Positions 1 to 12,727 of a DNA stretch of 64,000 nucleotides are shown here, one piece after another; positions within the stretch are counted from its first letter, which is position 1; each line of letters begins with the position of its first letter. This DNA is from Anaeromyces robustus. Its lineage: Eukaryota > Neocallimastigomycota > Neocallimastigomycetes > Neocallimastigales > Neocallimastigaceae. The translations under genes and the position numbers were made by a program. Location of the stretch: contig MCFG01000106.1 in NCBI GenBank assembly GCA_002104895.1, positions 62,001 through 126,000 on the forward strand, given 5' to 3'. Under the pieces are notes generated by a model. The model saw only the letters and a program-made list of their open reading frames with translations, was not told the DNA's origin and ran no database searches.

Positions 1-1267
1 ATTTAATTATTTTTTTTTTATTTTTTGATTAAACAACTCATCTTAAATTATAAATAAATAAATGAAATACTTTAATAATTATACTTTTTTAATTTTTTAT
101 AAATAAAATATTTTTATTATTCATTCATTCATTTATTCATTCATTATTTTTATTATTATTTTATTATGTGATAAATTAGAATTATTTAACTATTTTATTA
201 TTTATTTATTCATTGATTTATTCATTAGTGAATATTTTATTTTTATTAATATTTAAAATTAAATAAATATTAATTAAACTTTTATTTCTAACATTGCCCA
301 TTTTTAGTATTATTGTATTTTTTTTAAGTTAGTTATAAATTATTTATTTAAATATTATTTATTTATTCATTTACTTAATTTTAATTAAAACAACTCAACT
401 AAAAAAATTTTTTTTTAATATTCATACATTAATTTATAAATATAAAAAAAACTCTACAGATAGGAAAAATAAAAAAAAAATATTACAAATCTAAAAAAAA
501 ATAAAAAATAAAAAAAATAATAATAATAATAATTATGTAAAAAAATAAAAAAAAACATAAAAAAAAATAAAATTTTAAAAAAACAATAATAAATAGAGTT
601 TAATACTATTTTAATATAAAAATAAATAAATTAATCGACACATAATCATAATATTAAATCATCAAAAAAAGTTTACATTGAAAATTAATATATTATTATT
701 ATAAATGTAATATATTTATTTATTCGATATATTTACTTATTACAAATATATTATAAGTATAAAGAAATATATACTTAATTATTAGTCAAAAAAGTTTATA
801 GTTAAACTTAAATTTAATTAATTAAATTAAATATTTACATATATTATAATATAATTTAATATATAGTATTTTAATTTATTTATTGATTAATTAAAGTTAA
901 TTAAAAGTTAATGTTAATAATTCTTAATTCTTAAATTAATATTAAATATTAATGGATATATTACACTCTGTACATATAAAATATGAAATAAGTTACATTA
1001 AAAATCTAATGCTAATATATTTACTTTGGACTTTGAAAATATATTCGAGTTTAAATTAATATATTGAAAATTAAATCATTAATAGAAATATCCATATATT
1101 AAAATATACTATAATATAAAGACCATATATTAAAACAACTTTTTTCAAAAATAAAAGATAAAAATGAGTTAAAATTTTTATCTTTTTTTTTTATAATTAT
1201 TATTATTATTTTATTATATATATTTATTATGACTTATAAGTAATTATTACTTATTATTTGTTATTAC

Positions 1268-1335
1268 TGATGATTATTTACTATTATCATTAATTAATTA
1301 TATTGATGATTATTTACTATTATCATTAATTATTA
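1268..1335. repeat. Two-copy tandem repeat, period 36
   Basis: A segment beginning TGATGATTATTTACTATT occurs at 1268 and again at 1304, giving two nearly identical copies with a period of 36 bases. Seen directly. No function is suggested; a simple tandem duplication in non-coding DNA. Confidence 0.8.
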
Positions 1336-1635
1336 ATTATTATCTTAAAATTATTCTTTATTATAATTAATTATCTTTGGTCAAGTTTTTTTTTCAACAT
1401 TTTTCTTTTTGTCTCTTTTTTATTATTATTATTAAAATATATATATATATATATATTTTGGATTTATCACTTTATATGTTTTTATTTATTATTTATTTTT
1501 TTTTTTTTCAAAAGAAAAATATTGGCGTTTTACCTTTTTAAAAAAATTGACTCACCAACATTTACATATGACGTATAAATTAACCAATTTATTAGAGTAT
1601 ATTCTATATATTAATAATTATTTTAAAAAAAGTAC

Positions 1636-1687
1636 AAAAAAAATTTTTTTTTTATTCTCAGATGAGAATAAAATAAAAAAAAATTTT
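1636..1687. repeat. Long quasi-palindrome with A-tract/T-tract arms
   Basis: The inner arms TTTATTCTCA (1651-1660) and TGAGAATAAA (1663-1672) are perfect reverse complements with a 2-base GA spacer. Outside them lie A8T10 on the left and an A9T4 block on the right, which extend the symmetry imperfectly with a 4-base offset. It could extrude as a hairpin or be the trace of a small inverted-repeat element. No target-site duplication was identified. Confidence 0.7.
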
Positions 1688-2545
1688 ATCTCACAAATAA
1701 ATGAATTAAATAAAATATGAAAAGAAAAAAAAAGATACAAATAAATAAAAATAAAAATAAAAATAAATATTTAAAAAAAAAAAAAAAGTAAATAGATACT
1801 AATACTAATATTATAAAATAACATTTAAAAAAGAAAACTATAAACTAATTTTTTTTCTCAATTTATAAGCTATATAAAAAAAAAAAAAGAAACTTTTACA
1901 TTTGACAACTATATTAATAAATAAAAAAAGAAAAGCCGCCATTTTTTTTTTTTTTATCATCATTAAATTAGTTTTTATTTCGTATTATTGGTACTAAAAT
2001 TCATGATAAAAATATTTTAAATTAATTATATAAAGTTAAACTATTTTAAATAAAAAAATTTTTTTTTTTCATTATTATTATTATTCAAAGAAAAAATTTC
2101 TTTTTTTTTCAATATTTAATTAAAATCTTAATAATAATAATAATAATTATAATAATAAAAACAAAATCTTAAATATACTATAATAAAAATTTTTTTAACT
2201 TCATTTCTTTTTTTTTTTTTTAATAAATATAAATAATATTTATTATTATTTATTATATATATAATTATATATTTTATTTTATATTTTATTTAACTTTTAT
2301 TTTTATTTTTTTATTATTTATTATTACTAATAAACTAATTATTGTCCTACTTTATATATTATATAAATAATATCCATCTTATTTTTTTAACAATAATTAT
2401 ACTATTAAATATTATGCAAAATATTAATATATTAGAATTATTATTATTAGAATTAAAATTTGTTTTAATTTATTATTTTTATATATAATCATCATCATTT
2501 TATATTTATAAAGTAATAATAATAATAATAATTAATAAAAAAAAT

Positions 2546-2630
2546 TGTTTTTATTTACAGTAAGTAAATGTTTTTATTTACAATTTAATATGTTTTTATT
2601 TACAATTAATTGTAAATGTTTTTATTTATT
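2546..2630. repeat. Four spaced copies of TGTTTTTATTTACA-like motif
   Basis: The 14-base motif TGTTTTTATTTACA occurs at about 2546, 2569 and 2591, with a fourth partial copy near 2617, at intervals of about 22-26 bases. Between copies three and four is the palindrome ACAATTAATTGT. Short direct repeats of unknown role in non-coding DNA. Confidence 0.7.
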
Positions 2631-3419
2631 ATTATTTTAAAAAAAAAAGTTTATATTGGAAAAAAATTTTTTTTTATTACCATTAAAATCTATTTATATA
2701 TATTATTTATTATTTGATTATTATTATTATTTAAAAACATGTTTTTTTTTTTTAATATAAACCATCCTAATATATAACAAAAAAATAACTAATTGATTAA
2801 AAAAAAATAGATTTTTTGCCATCATTTATCTTAATCATTAATAGTAAAATTTAGTTTATGATTATGAACAAAAAAAAAAAAGATTCCATGGATAAAATAA
2901 TTAAAAAATAATAAAAAAAATTTTTTTTTTTGATTTTCAATATTATTTTGTTAAATGTAATAATATAATAGAAAAAAAAATTTTTTTTTATTATTTTGCT
3001 TCCCGACAAAAATAAACTTTAATAATTACTTTAATTGGTAATAAAAAAATTTTTTTTTTTTTTATAAAACTTAACATATATATAAAAAAAAAACTATAAA
3101 ATATAGAAAAAAAAAATAAAAACAACTACATTAAATAAAATAAAATAAAATAATATACATTACATTACCTTATATTTTTATTAATCTTTTTTTTATTTCA
3201 TTTTTTTATTTTTTTATTATTATGTAATAAATGCATTATAATAAAATTAAAATAAAATTAAAATAAAAATTTTTTTATATAATATTGACTGAATACAGAA
3301 TAAATAATTAATGAAGTGTGTGTATGGTAAATAATAATTATTAACATAATTAATATAATTAATATATTAATTATTTTTGTAAAAAAAAAAATTTTTTTTT
3401 TTTTACAGAATTTTTTTAA

Positions 3420-3450
<31 letters not shown>

Positions 3451-5094
3451 TAAATTAATATATAATTTTTATTAATATAACCATATATAAACATATTACA
3501 TAAATCGTTGATGATTGAAATAAATGATGATTTAGTATTATGGTTGTTGTTGTTGTTTATAATTACTATTATAAAAATAAAATAAAAAAAATAAATCTAT
3601 TATTATATTATAACTCTTTTTTTTTTTTTTTAATCAAAGTTATTATTACATCACATCCCCATTTTTTTATATATTCTATAATAATAACAATAATAACAAT
3701 ACTATTTAGTAAAAAAAAAAAAAAGTGACATTTTTAATTATGTTGTTTTTTTTTTAAAGAATTGTTTTGTTTTCATTATTGTTTTGTTTTCTTTATAGTC
3801 ATTTGTTTTGATTTTTATCTATCCTCATTTAATATTAATATTTAAATCATTATAGAATAATTTTATTAAATCCCAAGTTCTTTTTTTTTTTCTTTTTTCT
3901 ATTAATAAAATTAATTGAAGAATAAAAAAATTTTTTTATTATTATTTTTTTTATTATTATTATTATTAAGTTTGTTTCAATTATGGATGAGAAATAAAAA
4001 AAAAATTAAAACAAAGTTATTATTAAAAAAAAAAACAATCACCTTAAACACCAAAAAAAAAAAGTTATGATGAATAATTTTAAACAATATAATTAAATAT
4101 AAAAAAAAAAAAAAAAAAAGCTTAAAAAAATTAAATATATTTTATATATATTATATATTATATATACAATACTACAATATATATTTTAATTTAATAATTA
4201 TATTTATGATATATATAAAGAATATAAATAAAATATTCATTTATTAAATAGTTCATTTATTATTATTATTATAATTAAAATTAAAATTAAAATTAAAATT
4301 TTTTTTTCTCTTATATTAAAATTTATCTGTGATTATTTTAATTTTAATTTATTATTCTATATCATCATTAGTTTTTGTCAAAATTATATATATTAAAATA
4401 TATTAAATTAAATTGCATAATATATTATATTTATATTACATTTAAACTGGAACTCTAAATTTTAATTATATATAAAAGGTAATAATTTTTTTAATAAGGA
4501 AATGAAATATGAAATTTGTTAAAATATTTTTTTTATTTTTTTTTATTTTTTTTTTGGTTTTATTATTAGAGTAATTCGAGTTTCTTTTTAATGATTCAAT
4601 ATTTAATATATTAAGTAGGTTTTATATTATATCATTGTTGATATTTTTATTTATGGATCATTATTAATTATTTATTATTTATTTATTATTTATTTTAAAT
4701 AAAAAAAATTGTTTAATTTTATATTAATAATAATAAAGCATTATTAATTATTATTATTCACTATTAAATAAGCAACAACTAAAGTAAAAAAAATTTTTTT
4801 TATTACACTAAAAAGAAAAAAATAATACATGAAAAATTTATAAAACTCTATATTACGTAATAATCTAAAAAAAAAAAATATCTAAAATTGAATATAAAAT
4901 TTTATTATATAAAAATATTAATAATAATTAATAATTTATTATTATTTATTTATTAATAATTAATAATATTATTTAATAATTTAATAATTATTCTTTATAT
5001 ATATATAATTTTATTTTATTCTATTTATTTTAATTTGTTATATATTTTCATTAGTACAATAGTAAATTTCTCATTTTAGTGAACATATCATTAA

Positions 5095-5205
5095 TATATT
5101 TTAATATATGAATGAGTCTAATCTGTATCAATAAATTCATATGAAAAACTATATATTTTAATATATGAATGAGTCTAATCTGTATCAATAAATTCATATG
5201 AAAAA
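5095..5205. repeat. Two-copy tandem duplication, period 57
   Basis: Two essentially identical copies of a 53-54 base segment lie next to each other (about 5095-5148 and 5152-5205). Each contains ATGAATGAGTCTAATCTGTA followed by TCAATAAATTCATATG. Unlike the surrounding microsatellites the unit is sequence-complex, so this is a genuine, probably recent duplication. Confidence 0.88.
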
Positions 5206-6933
5206 TTAATGAACACTAATCCTTCGTGTTTTTTTTATATCATTTGTTTGATGTATTCAAACTTTATTTTATAATTTTTTTATTAAAATGGAATGTTTTT
5301 AATTTTTAAACATTTATTATAAGATTATTGGTAATAATTTTTTTTTAAAAAAAAAATATTTTTTTTAAAAAAAAAAAAAAATATGAATAAATTATTTTTT
5401 ATATGATTAACATTAACACCTTTTTTTTTAAATGATTACTCTAATTCTATTAATATTATATAATTAAAAATATTATAATATTAGGTTTATATCTATAATA
5501 AATATATTAAACTAATATATTAAAATAATATTAGTTCGTATTACTTGTACATTTTTATAATATATACCAATGTAATTTATTTTAAATAGTTTCAATAATA
5601 ACATTTAATTTGTCTAAAAAAAAACATTTTAGATTATAAATAATAATATAAGTCTAATATATATTATAAATATATAATAAATATATTGTAATAAATAAAA
5701 ATTTAATTTGTTCAATTTGTTTAAAAAAATATGAATGATCAACCTATATATTACAATGTATTACAATATATTAATTTAATTTGTTTTTTTAATATTCTTT
5801 TTTATTTTATTTTGTTTTTTTGTTTTTTTTTTTATTATTATTTTATTATTATTATTATTTTTTGTTTTTTTTAATTTGTTTTTTTTTTTTATTATGTATT
5901 TTTTAATTATTTTTTTTTATTTTTTTGTGTTTGTTTTCTTTATTTATTATAGATTAATTATTATTAATGATTAATAAATAAAATTGTAAATAATTAAAAA
6001 ATAAAATAAATAAAATAAAATAAATAAAATATTTATATATATTTTAATATATGATTTAATACATAAATAATGAAAATTTATTATCATAATATTAATAATA
6101 TTAATAATATTAATAAAACCTATTTAATAATTTATTAATATTCTTTTTATTAAATAATTTAATACTAATATTACAGAAAATTTATTTATTATATATTTAT
6201 ATATGATTTATTTAATTATTTTATTAATAATATATTTATATTTATATTTATTAAATAAGAAACTTTGGTTAATAATAACTATTTTATATATATTAATAAT
6301 AACAATTTAAATAAAAAATACTAAAAAGGTTTAAATTCTATATTTATTAAATATAATTAAATATAGCCTTAAAAAAAAAGCCTTAAAAATACATATATTT
6401 TATATGTATAAAAAAGTAAAAAAAGAAAAAGAACTATTTAAAATACACAGCCGCAATATTGATTTTCTATTTTTATATTTAGAAAAAAAACTAAATAGGG
6501 AAATTTTTATTTTATTTGTTTATTTATTTATATTTATATTTATATTTATATTTATATTTAAAAAAAAAAAAAGAAACATTTTAATCCACTATTCCATTAT
6601 TAATTTATAAAAATGTTCTTAAAATCCTTTATTTTTTTTTTTTAAAAACAAATTTTCCATAAATTTTAATTACATATTTTCATCCTTTTATCATCCAACT
6701 TTTTTTTTAAAAAAAAATAAATAAAAAATAAATGATTATCATTATTCATGTTTTATTATTAGTCACCATTAATTTATTATTCATTTATAAATATTAATAT
6801 TGTTACCTGTTTATTAAGTAACTTCTTTTTTTTTTTTTATTTATTATTTATTATTTATTATATTTATTTGGTTTATTACTATTGTTTATATTTTATTATG
6901 ATTTAAAATTTATTTCATATTAAAAATGGTAAT

Positions 6934-6964
<31 letters not shown>

Positions 6965-7454
6965 GGAGGTGAATGTTTGTTTGTTTGTTTGTTTTTATAA
7001 TACGGAATTTTTTTAAAAAAAAAAAAAGTCAATAAAAAAAAAATAAGAAAATCATTTTAAAAAATATTAAAACATTTTTAATAAATGATTAATTAAATTA
7101 AATAATTAAATAATATTAAAAAATAATATTAAAAAATAATAATAATAATGAAAAAAAAAAAAATATGATAATATATTAAATATTATTAAAAAAAATTACA
7201 AATTATAAATAATAAATGGTATATATTAAATAATGGTATAATATATTAAATAAATAAAAAAATGTAAATATAAACAAAAATATTATGATAAATCATTTAT
7301 AAATTGTTTATTAAATAAATAGAATATATGAGAAATGGGAATAGCCAAATATAATATAATATAATCATATATATTAAATAATATATATGAATTATATTAA
7401 AATAATACTTTTTTTTATAATAACTAATATTTTATATTTTATCCTGTATAACCG

Positions 7455-7510
7455 TAAATAATAAATAATAAATAATAAATAATAAATAATAAATAATAAA
7501 TAATAAATAA
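7455..7510. repeat. 7-base microsatellite (AATAATA)n
   Basis: About eight copies of a 7-base A/T unit, followed by related ATTAATAA variants. It is the same unit class, on the opposite strand, as the much longer array at 17250-17685. Confidence 0.85.
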
Positions 7511-8924
7511 ATTAATAAATAAATTAATAAATTAAATAGGAAAATAAATAATATTAAAAGAAAATGGTAATAATAATAAATAATAATAAATGATAATTAA
7601 TAATTAATAATTAATAATAATAATAATAAAACAAAATCATAGAATAAATAGAATAATAGAATAATAATTAATATTTAATAATAGAATAATATAATAATTA
7701 ATAATAATTTAATAATATAATATAATAATAATAATAATAAAGATTTTATTTTTATTATTTTAAGTAATAAATAACATAAATAAAATTTTTCCTAATTTCT
7801 TAACACAAATCTGTTACATGGGAAAAAAAAAGAAAAAAGAAAAAAAATTTCCTCAAACCATATTTATTATTATTTTTTTATTATTTGAGTTTCATAAAAA
7901 AAATAAATAAAAATAAAAATAAAAAATAAGAAAAAAAAAATAGAAAAATAAATAAACTATTAATTAATAATATTTTATAATTTATAGTTTAATGTATACA
8001 TTACGAAGTGTAATTATGAATTTATGAATTTATAAATTTATGAATTATGAATTATGTGTTTACACATAAAATAAAAATTTTTTTTTATTTATTATTTATA
8101 TTTTTTATTTATATTTATTATTTATTAATATTATAAATAAATAAATAAATAAATAACATTATTTTAGTGACATATAAATAAATATAAATATTTTTATTTT
8201 GCTAATTACTAATGTATGTGTGTGTATTTTACAAATATAAATATAAAATATAAATATAAAATATTACAGATTATAAACATTAACATTAATAAACATTTTT
8301 TTGTTACATGTAATAAAAAAAAATTTTTTTTTTTAATCAAAATTTATTTATATTTATTTTTATGAACCCTAAAATAAAATTAAATAATATTAAATAATTT
8401 AAATAAAAAAAAAAATCAAATGACATTACTAATTTATTCTCTAATATTAATATAAAAATAGTAAATAATAATTAATAAAGAGGATTTTTTTTTACACACA
8501 GATATATGTGTGTGTGACTAAAATAGATTTTATTTTATTTTCAAGACAACGTATAAAAATTTGATACATAAAATAAAGTATTACAATACCAATTAATAAA
8601 TAAATAAATAAAATAAATAAGGAAATAAAAGAATGAAAAAAAGAATAATCATTATGGTAAATTAATAAATTGAAAAAAAAAATGGTAAATAATAAATAAT
8701 GATGTTGTAATGTTGCACTATAATTAATAAAATAAAACAAAACAAAACAAAACAAAACAAAATAAAAATAAAAAAATAAAAAAATAATAAAAAAAAATAA
8801 AAACATTTTATTTTGTATAACAAATAAAATAAAATAAATAATGGATAACATGATAAATTAACAGTGAATAAAAAAAAACATTGACTTTTTATTATTATTA
8901 TCACATTAATTATTATTATTAGTA

Positions 8925-8963
<39 letters not shown>

Positions 8964-10879
8964 TAGTAATTATTACTAAAATAAAACAAAATAAAATAAT
9001 AAGAAAACAATATTATGATAAATATAATAAAGTATTATATCATAATGATAAACAAAAAAAAAGGGGGTTATAAATAATAATAATTATCATAATAATAAAT
9101 AATAAAAGAATGATGAAAAAAAAAAAAAAAGAACAAAAAAAAGATTACCAAGATAATTAACAATAATAATTGAATAATAAATAATAATAAAAATTAATTT
9201 ATTTAATAGAAAAAAAATGACGTTATTATAAAAAAAAAAATGAATAGAATAAAATTAACATAAAATATAAAATCATTTAATAATTAATAATTAATGCATA
9301 ATAGAGTTTGCTTTTTTTTTTATTATTATTATAATATTTATTAAATTTATAAAACCAAAAAAAAAAATAATTATAATTATAACTATAATTGATAAAGAAT
9401 TTAAATATATATTTATATATTTAAAACAAAACAAAAATAAAATAAAACAAAGCATAATAAAATAAAATAAATAAATAAATTTAGAAAAGAATAGAATAAT
9501 AAATAATAATAATAATAAAAATTGTTACTTTTAAATTTTAATATTTTTTTTCAACATATATTTTAATAGTTTAATATTTTAATATTATAAAGCATTATTT
9601 ATTTATTTTATTTTATATTATTGTTTTAATATTATAAAACAAATTTTTTTCATTATTATTATTCATTATTTATTATTATGTATTATTCAATATTATTAAA
9701 AAAAAATTAAATATTTACTGTATATATTAATTTTGTTTATTAATATTTAATCTATTATTTATTATTTATTATTCATTAATGGTCATTTATTAATAATTAT
9801 CTTTATCATTTTTTTTATATTGTTAAGTTTGTTTTTTTTTTTTTATAAATAAATTTTTTTTTCTCAAAAATAATAATATTTAATAATTTAATAATTTAAT
9901 AATTTAATAATTTAATAAATAACAATATGAAATCATTATTATTTTATGATTTATTAGATTATAAATTTAAATTAGATGTTTTATAATAAAAAAAAAAAAA
10001 AAAGACAATCACAAATGATTGTTTTTTTTTTTTGTTTTTTTTTTTTTTGTTATTAAAATATTATATATATAAATATATATTATTAATATATGACTTAAAT
10101 ATATTTATAATATATTAAATAATATATTAAAATAGTCTAATGGAATTTAACTCATTGTTTAAAAAGAATTTACTTTTTCTAACGATTAAAATTAATACTA
10201 TAATGCTTGTGTAATGTATTCAATAAAAATATATATATTAAAATATAATGAATAATATTTTATTGTCTATTATTTCTTTAATTAAACTTTAATTTTAATT
10301 ATACTATATAAGTTAAATTAAAATTGTTTACTTTTTTATCATATTAAGAAATTTTTTTTTTGAATAACTGAGACAACATAAATATATATTATAATATATT
10401 ACAATATATAAATAATAAATTTTTTAATTCATTTTCAAAATAATAATAAATAAAATTAATTAAAAAAATGATTCAAATTACAATATATAATATATTACCT
10501 ATTTATTATAATATAAAATTTATATATACATTTTGTATTTAAATTTTTTTTAAATGAATTCTTAAAAAAAAAAAAAAAATGATTTAATTATTATTATTAT
10601 AGTTATTATTATTATTCATTATAAATTATAAATTGTTATTTTTTAAACATTTTTGTTATTATTATTCTATTTTCTATTACATTTAATTAAATTCTATTAT
10701 ATATATTATTTTCATAAATCCATAAATTAAATAAATAAATTATGAATAATTAAAAACGAATAAAAGATGATTCTATGTTCTATTTTATTTTTTTTTTTAT
10801 TTTTTGTACTTTATTTTTATTATTTAATGATTTTTTTTATTATTATTTCAATTTATTAAATTAATAAATGATTTTTATT

Positions 10880-10955
10880 ATATTATTTTATATTATTTTA
10901 TATTATTTTATATTATTTTATATTATTTTATATTATTTTATATTATTTTATATTT
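10880..10955. repeat. 10-base tandem repeat (TATTATTTTA)n
   Basis: About seven perfect copies of the 10-base unit TATTATTTTA in non-coding DNA. Confidence 0.9.
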
Positions 10956-12513
10956 TAATTTTATTTTAAATCTTGTCTACCTTTTATAAATAATAATTAA
11001 TAATTATTCACCCATAAAATTTTTTTACACCCTAAAAATTAAAATTATTTTTTTTTATTTTCTGTTTCCTTTTTTTTTTTTTTCTGTTTTTTTTCTGTTT
11101 TTTTTTTTTTTTTTTTTTAATTTCTTAATTTATATTATATTTTTTGTTATCATTTTTTTTTGATATATTTATAATTTTGACCAACCCTTTTTTTTTTTAA
11201 AAAAAAAACAATAATATTAATATTATTAATATCTAATTATTTTATTTTTATATTTTATATTTATTTATTTTTTTTATATCCATCATCCATCATTATTTCT
11301 AATTATTATTATTATTATATTAATACAATATTTATTTTTTTTTATTTAGAAACTTGGAATATAAAAGAAAAAGAAAAAAGATATTATTTATGAAGAATAT
11401 GGGCGGGCTAAAAAAAATTATATTTATTATATGGCTAAATATGATTTGTTTAATATGGCTTGAATGTTTTTTTTTTTTTTCATATAACTATGAATAATAC
11501 AAAAATATTTAATATATTTTATTAATGGCTAAAATGTACATTTTTATATATTTAGAATTTATGTTTTTTTATTAATAATAATAATAATATTATTTATTAT
11601 TTATTATTATTATTATTATATTGTTTTAAATATTTTTTAATTATTTTTTTTATTTATTTTTTATTTATTTTTTTATTTATTTTCTATTTAGTTATTTAAT
11701 ATTTATTTAATATTTATTTAATATTTGTTAATATTTATTTAATATTTATTTAATATTTGGTTTACATGTTTTTTTATTACTATTAATTATTAATTATTAT
11801 TTTAGTATTTGGTTGACATGCTTTTTTTTTTTTTTGTTTTTTGTTTTTTGTTACTTAAAACAAGTAACATTTTTTTATATGAACATTTTTTTTTAAAATG
11901 TACACTAATAATGAAAATATATATTTATATGATAAAAAATAAATAAAAATAAAAATAAAAAAAAATGATTATTAATAATTTATTTAATTAAAATAGTTTA
12001 ATAATTATTATAATTTTATTATTTAATAATTTAAATTATTATTATTAATAATAATTATTATTTTATTTATTATTTTTTTTATTTATTTTTTTTCCCCATG
12101 ATTATTTTTTATTTATTTATTAACATTTCATATAATCATTTGTATTCAATAAAGAATTTTTTTTTTTTGTTTGTTTTATATGTTTTGTATTTTTTGTATT
12201 TTTATAGGAATAAATAATAAAATAGGAAATAAAAAAAAAAAAAAAAAAAGTTAAAAACAAAAAAAAATTCAAATTCAATAAATCAAAAAAATTGTTTAAT
12301 TTAATATTTATAATGTATATTTTAATGTGTGTTATTGTTATTGTTTATCGATTTATTGTTTAGCATAAACACTTTTTTATGTTAATGTTTTTTTTTTAAA
12401 AAAAAAAAAAAATATCGATTAAAATAATTTGGTTATTTTATTTTATAATAATTTAATTACAATATTTATTAATACTATTTGGTTTACTTTTTTTTTGTAT
12501 CATATATTATTTA

Positions 12514-12603
12514 GTAAAAACAAAAAACTAAAAACAAAAAACTAAAAACAAAAAACTAAAAACAAAAAACTAAAAACAAAAAACTAAAAACAAAAAACTA
12601 AAA
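12514..12603. repeat. 14-base tandem repeat (CTAAAAACAAAAAA)n
   Basis: About six uninterrupted copies of a 14-base unit with cytosine at two fixed positions. This makes it a minisatellite-like array distinct from the pure A/T repeats around it. Confidence 0.9.
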
Positions 12604-12686
12604 AAAAATAACATATTCATATAACAAATATACAAAAAAAGAAATAACAACAAAAAAAATTGTTTGTTTGCTTATTGATTTGTTTA

Positions 12687-12727
<41 letters not shown>

